46,434 nt of DNA from an uncultured beta proteobacterium (GTDB lineage Bacteria; Pseudomonadota; Gammaproteobacteria; Burkholderiales; Burkholderiaceae_C), in the NCBI GenBank assembly GCA_903845935.1, contig CAIMZI010000108.1:1-46434 (forward strand), written 5' to 3'. The stretch's first letter is position 1; every line of letters starts with the position of its first letter. The position numbers and the translations under genes are program-made. Of this stretch, positions 26,326 through 34,220 are shown in pieces. The notes below the pieces were generated by a model. The model was not told the origin of the DNA. It made no database searches and saw only the letters and a list, made by a program, of their open reading frames with translations.

Positions 26326-26991
26326 ATGAACACTTGGCCGCTGATCCTGATAGTAGACGACTCTATTGCCGACGCACAGGCCCTGTCCGAGATGCTCAGC
26401 ATGGAATTCCGCATACAGCTTGCGCACAATGGCGCGGATGCATTGGATAGGGTGCAAAGAAGTCCGTCGCCGGACTTGATTTTGCTAGACATACTGATGC
26501 CAGGCATGGACGGCTTTGAGTTGTGCAGGCAACTGAAGCAATCAGCTATCACTCGGGACATTCCGGTGGTCTTTGTGACGGCGGTGCGGGATGCGTCACA
26601 GGAAGCCAAGGCCTTGGAAATGCAGGCCGCAGACTACATCAGCAAACCCTATTCGGCAGTCGTAGCGCGGGCAAGGATTCGCAATGCCTTGCTGGCAAAT
26701 TACCAGCCCGACACCCAGATACGCAACGGCCACTCCAACGGCGGCCAGCCAGGTGAGGGCCCTATAAGCGAGGAAAAGCCCACCGAAGCCTTGCCGCGCC
26801 TGGGCAAGCGCGAAATGGCAGTTATGACACTCATCGCAGAAGGCCTGACCTCGGCCGAGATTGCCACGCAGCTCTTTATTGCCAAGGGCACGGTCGAGGT
26901 GCACCGCGAAAACATCATGCGCAAGCTGGGGGTGCGCAACATCGCAGGCTTGGTGAAGTGCGCCATCCGCAGCGGGCTGCTGGCGCCCTGA
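26326..26991 (+). CDS. LuxR/NarL-type response regulator
   Basis: 221 residues. The receiver domain has the acidic pair in LILIVDDS, the phosphoacceptor Asp in LILLDILMPGMDG, Thr in VVFVTAV and Lys in DYISKPYS. A Gly/Asn-rich linker (residues ~128-155) leads to a C-terminal LuxR helix-turn-helix (LGKREMAVMTLIAEGLTSAE to TVEVHRENIMRKLGVRN). It probably controls the adjacent fimbrial operon, as no other target is nearby, and no sensor kinase is encoded in the window. 24 bases separate it from the fusion gene, so it may be co-transcribed. Confidence 0.92.
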   Translation: MNTWPLILIVDDSIADAQALSEMLSMEFRIQLAHNGADALDRVQRSPSPDLILLDILMPGMDGFELCRQLKQSAITRDIPVVFVTAVRDASQEAKALEMQAADYISKPYSAVVARARIRNALLANYQPDTQIRNGHSNGGQPGEGPISEEKPTEALPRLGKREMAVMTLIAEGLTSAEIATQLFIAKGTVEVHRENIMRKLGVRNIAGLVKCAIRSGLLAP

Positions 26992-27065
26992 ACTGCCAGA
27001 AAAAAGCGGTCTTGATCCAGTGCCTTCCGTGTTTCATAGAATGGCAGCTTCTAAGAACGGCGCCC

Positions 27066-28154
27066 ATGTTCAGTTTTTTCAAGAAAAAATTACTTCCCAC
27101 TCCTCCTGCGGCTACGGCTGCTGTGCCAGATACACCCTTGGCAGCGACGCCCGCAACACGCGTTGACGCGCCGCTGACGTCCACTACCGGCTCGCTGATC
27201 GGCAGCGCGCTGGCAGCGCCAATTGTGCTGGCAGACGCTCCAGCCCCGCCACCGGAACGACAGACCTGGCTGGCCAAACTCAAGGCCGGCCTGGGTAAAA
27301 CGGCTGCCAGTCTTTCGGGCGTGTTCGGCGGCGCCAAGGTGGATGAGGCCTTGTACGAGGAGCTGGAAAGCGCCCTGCTGATGGCCGATGCCGGCGTTTC
27401 GGCAACCCAATTTCTGACCGACACGCTGCGCAGAAAAGCCAAGGCCGGCGGCGTGACGCACCCGGTGGCGCTGAAGAACCTGCTGATTTCCATCCTAGCC
27501 GATTTGCTGCAGCCGCTGCAAAAACCGCTGGTGATTGGCCAACATACGCCCACCGTCATCATGGTGGCGGGGGTCAATGGTGCGGGCAAGACCACCTCGA
27601 TTGGCAAACTCACCCGCCATCTGGCCGAACACGGCGCCAGCGTGCTGCTGGCGGCTGCCGACACCTTCCGAGCCGCCGCGCGCGAGCAACTCAGCATCTG
27701 GGCCGACCGCAACACGGTGGAAATCATCAGCCAGGCCGGTGCCGACCCGGCAGCCGTCAGCTTTGACGCGGTGAGCGCTGGCAAGGCGCGCGGCAAGGAC
27801 GTGGTGTTAATTGACACGGCCGGACGCCTGCCGACCCAGCTGCACCTGATGGAAGAGCTGAAAAAGATCAAGCGCGTGATCCAGAAGGCCGACCCCACGG
27901 CGCCGCACCAGGTGCTGTTGGTGATTGACGGCAACACCGGCCAAAACGCGGTGTCCCAAGTGAAGTCGTTTGACGATGCCCTGGGCCTGACCGGCCTGAT
28001 CGTGACCAAGCTGGACGGCACGGCCAAGGGTGGCGTGTTGGCGGCCATCGCGCGCGAGCGGCCCATCCCCGTCTATTTCATTGGCGTGGGTGAGCAACTC
28101 AACGAATTGGAAACATTTAACGCACGCGAATTTGCGCAGGCCCTGCTGGCATGA
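27066..28154 (+). CDS. ftsY: Signal recognition particle receptor FtsY
   Basis: 362 residues. A short acidic/Ala-Pro-rich A domain is followed by the NG GTPase: GVNGAGKTTSIGKL (G1, near residue 168), AADTFRAAAREQL, DTAGRLPTQLHLMEELKK (G3), TKLDGTAKGG (G4) and the C-terminal GVGEQLNELETFNAREFAQA. It docks SRP-ribosome complexes at the membrane. ATG 27066 (MFSFFKKK) is the family start; the upstream frame overlaps the regulator. The stop overlaps the next gene's ATG (ATGA). In related genomes ftsY is usually near rsmD-coaD, here separated by the fimbrial locus. Confidence 0.97.
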   Translation: MFSFFKKKLLPTPPAATAAVPDTPLAATPATRVDAPLTSTTGSLIGSALAAPIVLADAPAPPPERQTWLAKLKAGLGKTAASLSGVFGGAKVDEALYEELESALLMADAGVSATQFLTDTLRRKAKAGGVTHPVALKNLLISILADLLQPLQKPLVIGQHTPTVIMVAGVNGAGKTTSIGKLTRHLAEHGASVLLAAADTFRAAAREQLSIWADRNTVEIISQAGADPAAVSFDAVSAGKARGKDVVLIDTAGRLPTQLHLMEELKKIKRVIQKADPTAPHQVLLVIDGNTGQNAVSQVKSFDDALGLTGLIVTKLDGTAKGGVLAAIARERPIPVYFIGVGEQLNELETFNAREFAQALLA

Positions 28155-29368
28155 GCCACATCCTGCCAAGCCTGCGCCGCCGCCATGCCCTGGCCCTGCT
28201 AGGCTCTGGCCTGAGCCTGGCCAGCGTGAACAAGGCCATGGCAGCTGATTCCGCCTGGGATGCCATTGCCAAAGTGGCCCGTGGCCAGACCGTGTATTTC
28301 AACGCCTGGGCCGGCAGTGAGCCCATCAATGCCTATATCCGCTGGGCCGGGCAACAGACGCTGGAACGCTTTGGCGTGCGCCTGGAGCATGTGAAGATCG
28401 GCGACGCCGCCGACGTGGTCAAACGGGTGCGCAACGAAAAGGCCGCAGACAAGCAGGACGGCACGGTGGATCTGGTCTGGATCAATGGCAAAAATTTCCT
28501 AGCCATGAAGCGCGAGGGCCTGCTCTATGGGCCTTTTGCCTCCAAGTTGCCAAACTTTGCCCTGGTCGATGTGCGGGGCTTGCCCACCACCGTGTTGGAC
28601 TTTGCCGAACCGGTGATGGGCATGGAAGCGCCCTGGGGAATGGCCCAGCTCACCTTCATGGTGGATGGCAAGCTCACACCCAAACCACCGCAAAGCAGCT
28701 CCGAGCTGCTGGCCTTTGCCAAGTCCAACCCGGGCCGCGTCAGCTATCCGCATCCACCAGACTTCCATGGCACGACGCTGCTCAAGCAATTCCTGCTGGA
28801 CCTCAACCCGGCGCGCGATGCGTTTTACCTTCCCGTTACGCCCGAGGCCTTTGCCAAAACCACGGCGCCTTTGTGGTCCTACCTGGACGCGCTGCATCCA
28901 CAGCTGTGGCGCGAGGGCAAACAATTTGTCAACAACGCCGCCTCCGCGCGCCAGATGCTCGCCGATGGCGAGCTGCGCTGGGCGCTCACATTCAACCCCA
29001 ATGACGCGGCCAATGAGATTGCCGCCGGGCGCTTGCGGGCCAGTGTTATCAGTTACCAGTTTGCCAGCGGCACCATTGGTAACAGCCACTTTGTCGCCAT
29101 CCCGTTCAACGCTCCGGCCAAGTCTGCTGCAATGGTGGTCACCAACTTCCTGCTCAGCCCCGAGGCACAGGCGCGCAAGGCCGACATCACGATCTGGGGC
29201 GACCCCACAGTGCTGGCCGTCAACCAGCTCAAGCCCGCAGAGCAAACCCTGTTTGGCGCAAAGAGCGCCCCCGGACAGGTGCACAATGCAGCCCCTGCCA
29301 TCCCCGAACCGCATGGCTCCTGGATGGAGCCGCTTGAAAAGGAATGGCTCAAACGCTACGGTGTGTAA
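28151..29368 (+). CDS. ynjB: ABC transporter substrate-binding protein, YnjB-like
   Basis: 405 residues. A twin-arginine-like signal (RRRHALALLGSGLSLASV, cut near KAMA-AD) precedes a periplasmic binding-protein fold of the YnjB type: VYFNAWAGSEPINAYIRW, DLVWINGKNFLAMK, SNPGRVSYPHPPDFHGTTLL and YLDALHPQLWREGKQFVNNA. The substrate is unknown. It overlaps ftsY by ATGA and belongs to the same transporter as the double permease and ATPase further on (31490 and 33585). The symbol is by similarity to the E. coli ynjBCD set. Confidence 0.86.
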   Translation: MSHILPSLRRRHALALLGSGLSLASVNKAMAADSAWDAIAKVARGQTVYFNAWAGSEPINAYIRWAGQQTLERFGVRLEHVKIGDAADVVKRVRNEKAADKQDGTVDLVWINGKNFLAMKREGLLYGPFASKLPNFALVDVRGLPTTVLDFAEPVMGMEAPWGMAQLTFMVDGKLTPKPPQSSSELLAFAKSNPGRVSYPHPPDFHGTTLLKQFLLDLNPARDAFYLPVTPEAFAKTTAPLWSYLDALHPQLWREGKQFVNNAASARQMLADGELRWALTFNPNDAANEIAAGRLRASVISYQFASGTIGNSHFVAIPFNAPAKSAAMVVTNFLLSPEAQARKADITIWGDPTVLAVNQLKPAEQTLFGAKSAPGQVHNAAPAIPEPHGSWMEPLEKEWLKRYGV

Positions 29369-29401
29369 GCCCGTACGCAATCGCAGCTCAGAGTAAGAAC
29401 C

Positions 29402-30082
29402 ATGCAGACAAAATTGCTTCCCCGCTTCGAAATGGAGTCGGCCCCCTCGCCTACTGCTGCCGTCATCCTGTTACATGGCCTGGGCGCCGATGGCCACGAC
29501 TTTGCCGGGCTGGTACCCGAGCTGGATCTCAAAGGCTGCGCGGGCATTCGCTTTGTGTTTCCGCACGCACCATCCATTCCGGTGTCCGTCAATGCGGGCT
29601 ATGCCATGCCGGCCTGGTACGACATCACCGGCACCGATTTGGTCAGCGACCAGGACACCAACGGCATCCAGAATTCCGAACTGGCCGTGCTGGCCCTGAT
29701 CGCCCACGAGATGGAGCGCGGCATTTCCTCGGAGCGCATTGTGCTGGCCGGCTTTAGCCAGGGCGCAGCCATGGCCTTGCACGCGGCCCTGCGCCTACCC
29801 CACGCGCTAGCCGGCATCATCGCACTGTCGGGATATCTGCCGCTGGCAGACCGGTTGCACATCGAGCGCTCTCAGGCCAATGCCCACACACCCGTCTTCA
29901 TGGCGCACGGCCAGGGCGACACGGTGGTACCCATGCAGCGCGGCGTGGAAACGCGCGACGCACTGCAGGCACTGGGCTATCCGGTGGAGTGGCACAGCTA
30001 TGCCACCGAGCACAACGTCATCCCCGAAGAAATAGAAGACATGGCGGGCTTTTTGCGTCGCGTGCTTCCCGCCTCCGCGTGA
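29402..30082 (+). CDS. Carboxylesterase/phospholipase family alpha/beta hydrolase
   Basis: 226 residues, close in plan to YpfH/acyl-protein thioesterase-like esterases. HGLGADGHDF is the oxyanion region, GFSQGAAMAL holds the nucleophilic Ser, GQGDTVVP holds the catalytic Asp, and YATEHNVIPEEI places the His. No signal peptide, so cytoplasmic. It lies 33 bases after ynjB and its TGA overlaps a GTG (GTGA) that may start the Hsp70-like gene. Substrate unknown, and the link with the transporter is only positional. Confidence 0.9.
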   Translation: MQTKLLPRFEMESAPSPTAAVILLHGLGADGHDFAGLVPELDLKGCAGIRFVFPHAPSIPVSVNAGYAMPAWYDITGTDLVSDQDTNGIQNSELAVLALIAHEMERGISSERIVLAGFSQGAAMALHAALRLPHALAGIIALSGYLPLADRLHIERSQANAHTPVFMAHGQGDTVVPMQRGVETRDALQALGYPVEWHSYATEHNVIPEEIEDMAGFLRRVLPASA

Positions 30083-31509
30083 ACGCCGCCGGGCCGCCCC
30101 AAGGCGCTCTGGACCGCTTGACGGCCAGCCCCGCAAGGGAAACGCTCCCCATCGGGGCAAAGCGCCGCAGCTCCGAGCCGGCCAGCGCAGGCGCGGACGG
30201 CACGAAGGGCCCTGGCCTCGGGCCGGAGCATGACCAGCGCAGCACATGTAGCAGCAAGCGTGGGGGCCCAATTGTTTTGGGGATCGACTTTGGCACATCC
30301 AACTCCGCCGCTGCATTCATTGACGCAAGCGGCGCCATGCAGGTGGTTCCGCTGGACGGAGCGCGCACTGAGATGCCCACGGCGGTGTTCTTCAACCAGG
30401 AGACGCACAGCGTGCTGTATGGCAGCGAAGCCATGCAGGCCTACCTGAGCGGCACCGAAGGGCGCTTGCTACGCTCGCTCAAGAGCCTATTGGGCAGCAG
30501 CCTGATGGAAGAATACACCGCCGTGGGCGACCACAGCCTGCGCTACTTTGACATCGTGGTGCTGTTCTTCAAGGAACTCAAACGCCGCAGCGAGGCCCAT
30601 GCCGGCCAGACGCTGACACACGCCATGCTGGGCCGTCCGGTGCATTTTGTGGACGACAACCCCGAGCGCGATGCGCTAGCCCAAGAAACGCTGGGCCGCG
30701 CGGCACGCGAGGCAGGTTTTACCGACATCGCTTATCAATTGGAGCCGATTGCCGCCGCCCTGGATTATGAGCAGCGCGTGGACCACGAGACGGTGGCACT
30801 TGTGGTGGACATTGGCGGCGGCACCTCCGACTTCACCACCATCCGCCTCAACCCGGCGCGCAGCAGCCTCGCGGACCGGACCGGCGACATTCTGGCCACC
30901 ACCGGCGTTCATATAGGCGGCACCGACTTTGACCGCCTGCTGAACCTGTCCACCGTGATGCCGCACCTGGGCTATCGGCATATCGGCCGAGGCAACCGCC
31001 CGGTGCCCAACAGCGTGTTCCTTGATCTCAGCACCTGGCACCTGATCCACCAGGCCTACACCCGCAAGGCCATGCACTTTGCCAAGGAACTGTGGGCAGA
31101 CTTCAGCGACCGGAGCCTGCACCAGCGCCTGATGGCTGCGTTGGAAGGCCAGTACGGTCACCGCCTGCTGGCCGAGGTGGAAGCAGCCAAAATTGCCTGC
31201 TCCATCAGCGGGGAAGATGCCGTGGTGCAGCTCGATTTTCTGGATGACGCCAGCGCTCCAGCGGTCACGGCCGAGGGCATGGAACATGCGCTTCGGGATG
31301 CCGTGGCCCAGGTGGTGCGCTGTGCCCAGGACTGCGTGAACCTGGCGGGTCTGTCGCAGGTGGATGTGGTCTATCTCACCGGTGGCTCGTCCGCGTTGCG
31401 GCCCCTGGTTGCCGCCTTACAGATGGCCATGCCGCAGGCCAAGCTGGTGACGGGCAACCAGTTTGGCGGTGTGGCTGCCGGCCTGGCCTATGCGGGCTCT
31501 TGCGCCTAA
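30079..31509 (+). CDS. Hsp70-family (YegD-like) ATPase
   Basis: The Hsp70 ATPase domain begins near 30274 (IVLGIDFGTSNSAAAFID), with VVDIGGGTSDFTTIRL as phosphate-2 and VYLTGGSSALRPL as the adenosine motif. It lacks the DnaK substrate-binding domain, like YegD. The start is uncertain: GTG 30079 gives 476 residues and overlaps the esterase stop as GTGA, but the first ~65 residues are low-complexity and coincide with a GC-rich repeat-like segment. A TTG at 30277 would give 410 residues beginning GIDFGTS. No ATG exists between the esterase stop and the domain. Its partner is unknown. It overlaps the next permease gene by 20 bases. Confidence 0.85.
   Translation: MNAAGPPQGALDRLTASPARETLPIGAKRRSSEPASAGADGTKGPGLGPEHDQRSTCSSKRGGPIVLGIDFGTSNSAAAFIDASGAMQVVPLDGARTEMPTAVFFNQETHSVLYGSEAMQAYLSGTEGRLLRSLKSLLGSSLMEEYTAVGDHSLRYFDIVVLFFKELKRRSEAHAGQTLTHAMLGRPVHFVDDNPERDALAQETLGRAAREAGFTDIAYQLEPIAAALDYEQRVDHETVALVVDIGGGTSDFTTIRLNPARSSLADRTGDILATTGVHIGGTDFDRLLNLSTVMPHLGYRHIGRGNRPVPNSVFLDLSTWHLIHQAYTRKAMHFAKELWADFSDRSLHQRLMAALEGQYGHRLLAEVEAAKIACSISGEDAVVQLDFLDDASAPAVTAEGMEHALRDAVAQVVRCAQDCVNLAGLSQVDVVYLTGGSSALRPLVAALQMAMPQAKLVTGNQFGGVAAGLAYAGSCA
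30085..30270. repeat. GC-rich REP-like element, Comamonadaceae style
   Basis: The segment opens with GCCGGGCCGCCCCAAGG and closes with GCGTGGGGGCCCA. The end motifs are near-inverted (GGGCCGCCCC at 30091-30100, GGGGGCCC at 30262-30269, one base extra). A CCCC-AT-CGGGG hairpin and GGGCC/GGCC runs lie inside. From memory, intergenic repeats with these ends are common in Comamonadaceae genomes. It lies exactly between the esterase stop and the Hsp70 domain and is open in frame with the latter. Confidence 0.5.
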
Positions 31510-33169
31510 GGTCCCGGCGGCGGCGCTGACGCTCGTGTTTGTGCCCCTGCTGTGGAGCCTGGGGCACGCCATCATGGACGCCTGCAATGGCACAGCCTGG
31601 ATGGCGCTTTGGCAGGACCAGCAGACCCTCCCGGCCTGGACCATGAGCCTACGCACCGGTCTACTCGCATCGTCCCTGGCCACTGCGGCCAGTGCCTGTC
31701 TGCTGTCGCTCAGCACCGCACCGCGCCCACTCCAGCACCTGTTGCGCCACCAGGGCGCCCTGCTGGCCGTGCCGCACGCCGCATTTGCCATGGGCCTGGT
31801 GCTTCTGATAGCGCCATCGGGTTGGCTGCTGCGCCTGCTGTCGCCCTGGGCCACCGGCTTGCTTTCTCCCCCACCCTGGCCCACCACGCAAGACCCCTGG
31901 GGCCTGGGCCTGATCGCGGTTCTGGCACTGAAAGAGACTCCGTTCCTGCTGTGGGCGGCCAGCGCCCATTTGCTGCGACCCGAGGTGGCACAGCGGCTGC
32001 AGCGCGAGCTGCAATTAGCTTCCAGCTTTGGCTATGGCGCGCAGGCTGCCTGGTGGCGCATTGTTTGGCCGCAACTGCTGCCGCGTTTGGCCGCGCCCCT
32101 GCTGGCGGTGCTGGCCTACAGCCTGACGGTGGTGGACGTGGCCTTGGTCATAGGCCCGGCATCGCCCCCCACCCTGGCGGTGCTGGCCTGGCAATGGTTG
32201 CAGGACGCCAGCCCGCTACAAAACGCTCAGGGAGCTGCTGCGGCCTGGCTGCTGGCAGGCACGGTGGCGCTTTGTGCCGCTGCGGCGTGGGCCCTGCTGA
32301 ACGCGCCCCTATGGCGCCAACGGCGCACACGTGGCGCTCCGGGCTCCTCAACCGGTCCGCTGCGGCCAGCCTACTTCGCTACCTCATACCCGGCGCAGGG
32401 CAGTGCCGCGCTATCCGCCATCTACCTCGCCGTGCTGGTCGCTCTGCTCTTGGCCAGCTTCATTGGAAGCTGGCCCTTCCCCGATCTAGTCCCCACGCGC
32501 TGGAGCCTTGCTGCATGGCGCACGGTATGGGACAGCACAGCCACCGTCAGGGCCACGCTCTGGCTGGCAACGTCCAGTGCGGCATTCTCTCTGCTGTGGG
32601 TGGTGGCCTGGCTTGAGTGCGCACCGCAATACTGGCAGCAGCGCCTGCAGACGCTGGCCTATGCGCCCCTGGTACTGCCCGGTCTGATCTGGGTGCTCGG
32701 TCTTCACCGGCTGACCCTGTCTTGGGGACTGGATGCCAGCGCCAGCGGCGTCTGGCTGGCCCACACCCTGGCCAGCCTGCCCTATGTGCTGCTGACCACG
32801 GCACCTAGCTATACCGGGTTCGATCCGCGCTGCTGGCGGCTCGCTGCCTCACTGGGTCAGAGCCGCTGGCAATTTCTGCTGCGCGTGAAATGGCCGATGC
32901 TACGTGCCAGTCTGGCCGCCGGTTTTGCCGTGGGTTTTGCCGTCAGCGTGGCACAGTATTTGCCCACGCTCTATGTGGGCGCCGGACGCTTTAGCACGGT
33001 GAGCACCGAGGCCGTGGCACTGGCGGCCGGTGGCGAGCGCAGCCTGATGGCAGCCTTTGCCTGGCTGCAATGGCTGCTGCCGGCGTTGGTGTTTGGCGCC
33101 GCCGCTTGGCTGGGACGCAAACGCCGCTTTAGGCAACAGCTGCCAAGCTTGGGCACAATCCCGCCATGA
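31490..33169 (+). CDS. ynjC: ABC transporter permease, YnjC-like double permease
   Basis: 559 residues with about 12 hydrophobic segments, i.e. two fused permease halves. Each half carries an EAA-like loop: LQRELQLASSFGYGAQAAWWR then IVWPQLLP, and LAASLGQSRWQFLLRVKWPM. ATG 31490 (MRALAPKVP) overlaps the Hsp70 gene by 20 bases; an ATG nine codons earlier exists. The stop overlaps the Rieske ATG (ATGA). It forms the membrane channel for YnjB and the ATPase at 33585. Substrate unknown. Confidence 0.87.
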   Translation: MRALAPKVPAAALTLVFVPLLWSLGHAIMDACNGTAWMALWQDQQTLPAWTMSLRTGLLASSLATAASACLLSLSTAPRPLQHLLRHQGALLAVPHAAFAMGLVLLIAPSGWLLRLLSPWATGLLSPPPWPTTQDPWGLGLIAVLALKETPFLLWAASAHLLRPEVAQRLQRELQLASSFGYGAQAAWWRIVWPQLLPRLAAPLLAVLAYSLTVVDVALVIGPASPPTLAVLAWQWLQDASPLQNAQGAAAAWLLAGTVALCAAAAWALLNAPLWRQRRTRGAPGSSTGPLRPAYFATSYPAQGSAALSAIYLAVLVALLLASFIGSWPFPDLVPTRWSLAAWRTVWDSTATVRATLWLATSSAAFSLLWVVAWLECAPQYWQQRLQTLAYAPLVLPGLIWVLGLHRLTLSWGLDASASGVWLAHTLASLPYVLLTTAPSYTGFDPRCWRLAASLGQSRWQFLLRVKWPMLRASLAAGFAVGFAVSVAQYLPTLYVGAGRFSTVSTEAVALAAGGERSLMAAFAWLQWLLPALVFGAAAWLGRKRRFRQQLPSLGTIPP

Positions 33170-33588
33170 CGCTATCCGGTACCACGCATCCCAACACTCC
33201 CGCCTGGCACCAGTTGCCGAACGCGCCCGAACCCGGCAAGCTGCTGGGCCAGCGCGACGCACTGCAAGACGGTGCGGTTCTGCTGCATGAGGCATTCGCT
33301 GCCAGTGACGAGGCGCGGCAACATCCGTTTCGCATTCTGCTGCTGCGCAGCGGCCAGGACATCAAGGCCTACGCCAACCGCTGCGCCCATTTCGGCGTGC
33401 CGCTGGCGGCCAAACAAGAGCTCATGCAGTTTGTGCCGCATGTCAGCCTGAGCTGCAATGTGCATTACGCGCGCTACCGTTGGAGCGACGGCATCTGCGA
33501 CCGGGGCGATTGCGAAGGCGATTCGCTGATTGCCATTCCACTGGACGTAGACGCGCAGGGCGCGATACGGATTGCGGCAGTCGCATGA
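33166..33588 (+). CDS. Rieske-type 2Fe-2S protein
   Basis: 140 residues. Cluster ligands are C-x-H in CAHFGVPL and C-x2-H in CNVHYARYRW, 21 residues apart, followed by DGICDRGDCEGDSL, which is the typical Rieske C-terminal loop. Small single-domain form, no signal peptide, as in ferredoxin components or NirD-like proteins. It lies between the permease and the ATPase of one ABC transporter, with ATGA overlaps at both ends, so it is certainly co-translated with them. What it donates electrons to is not apparent. Confidence 0.88.
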   Translation: MTLSGTTHPNTPAWHQLPNAPEPGKLLGQRDALQDGAVLLHEAFAASDEARQHPFRILLLRSGQDIKAYANRCAHFGVPLAAKQELMQFVPHVSLSCNVHYARYRWSDGICDRGDCEGDSLIAIPLDVDAQGAIRIAAVA

Positions 33589-34220
33589 GCTTGTCCATTG
33601 AGGTCAAGGCACTCAGCAGCCCTTGCGGCCCCCTGCTGCAAGACCTGAAGCTGCAGATTGCAGGCGGCCAGGTGCATACGCTGATGGGTGAAAGCGGCAG
33701 CGGCAAGTCAAGCCTGCTGGCAGCGGTCTGCGGCACGCTGGATGAAGCCATGGGCTTCGAGGGCGAAATTCATCTGGACGGGAGGCGCATAGATCACTTG
33801 CCGACACAGGCTCGGCGGGTAGGCATCCTGTTTCAGGACGACCTGCTGTTCCCCCACATGACGGTGCGCGAGAACCTGCTGTTTGCCGTGCCGCGAGGCG
33901 AGTCTGGCGTACGTGAAGCCTTGGTATTGCAGGCGCTGCGCGACGTCGAGATGGCCGACTATCTGCAGGCCGACCCGGCCACGCTGTCGGGCGGCCAGCG
34001 GGCCCGCGTGGCCCTGGCCCGTGCCCTGCTAGCGCAGCCGCAGGCGCTGCTGCTGGACGAACCGTTCTCGCGACTGGATGCCGCCCTGCGCCAACGCATG
34101 CGGGAGCTGGTGTTTGCCATGGTCAAGGCACGTGGCATCCCGGCACTGCTGGTGACGCATGACGCAGAAGACATTGCCGACATGGCGGCACTGACGCGGA
34201 TTACGCCGGGTCATGCCTAA
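33585..34220 (+). CDS. ynjD: ABC transporter ATPase, YnjD-like
   Basis: 211 residues, a bare nucleotide-binding domain. Walker A GESGSGKS is at 35-42, followed by FQDDLLFPHMTVREN, the signature LSGGQRARVALARALL, Walker B ALLLDEPFSRLD and a switch His in VTHDAED. ATG 33585 overlaps the Rieske stop. It should energise the YnjBC-type importer. It is the last gene of the run; its TAA overlaps the convergent mdcH stop by 4 bases (34217-34220). Confidence 0.92.
   Translation: MSLSIEVKALSSPCGPLLQDLKLQIAGGQVHTLMGESGSGKSSLLAAVCGTLDEAMGFEGEIHLDGRRIDHLPTQARRVGILFQDDLLFPHMTVRENLLFAVPRGESGVREALVLQALRDVEMADYLQADPATLSGGQRARVALARALLAQPQALLLDEPFSRLDAALRQRMRELVFAMVKARGIPALLVTHDAEDIADMAALTRITPGHA

Noticed and set aside
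31552..32616. 354-codon plus-strand frame inside the YnjC-like permease
   Set aside because: Gly/Ala/Arg-rich shadow; the overlapping frame has clear membrane-permease features.
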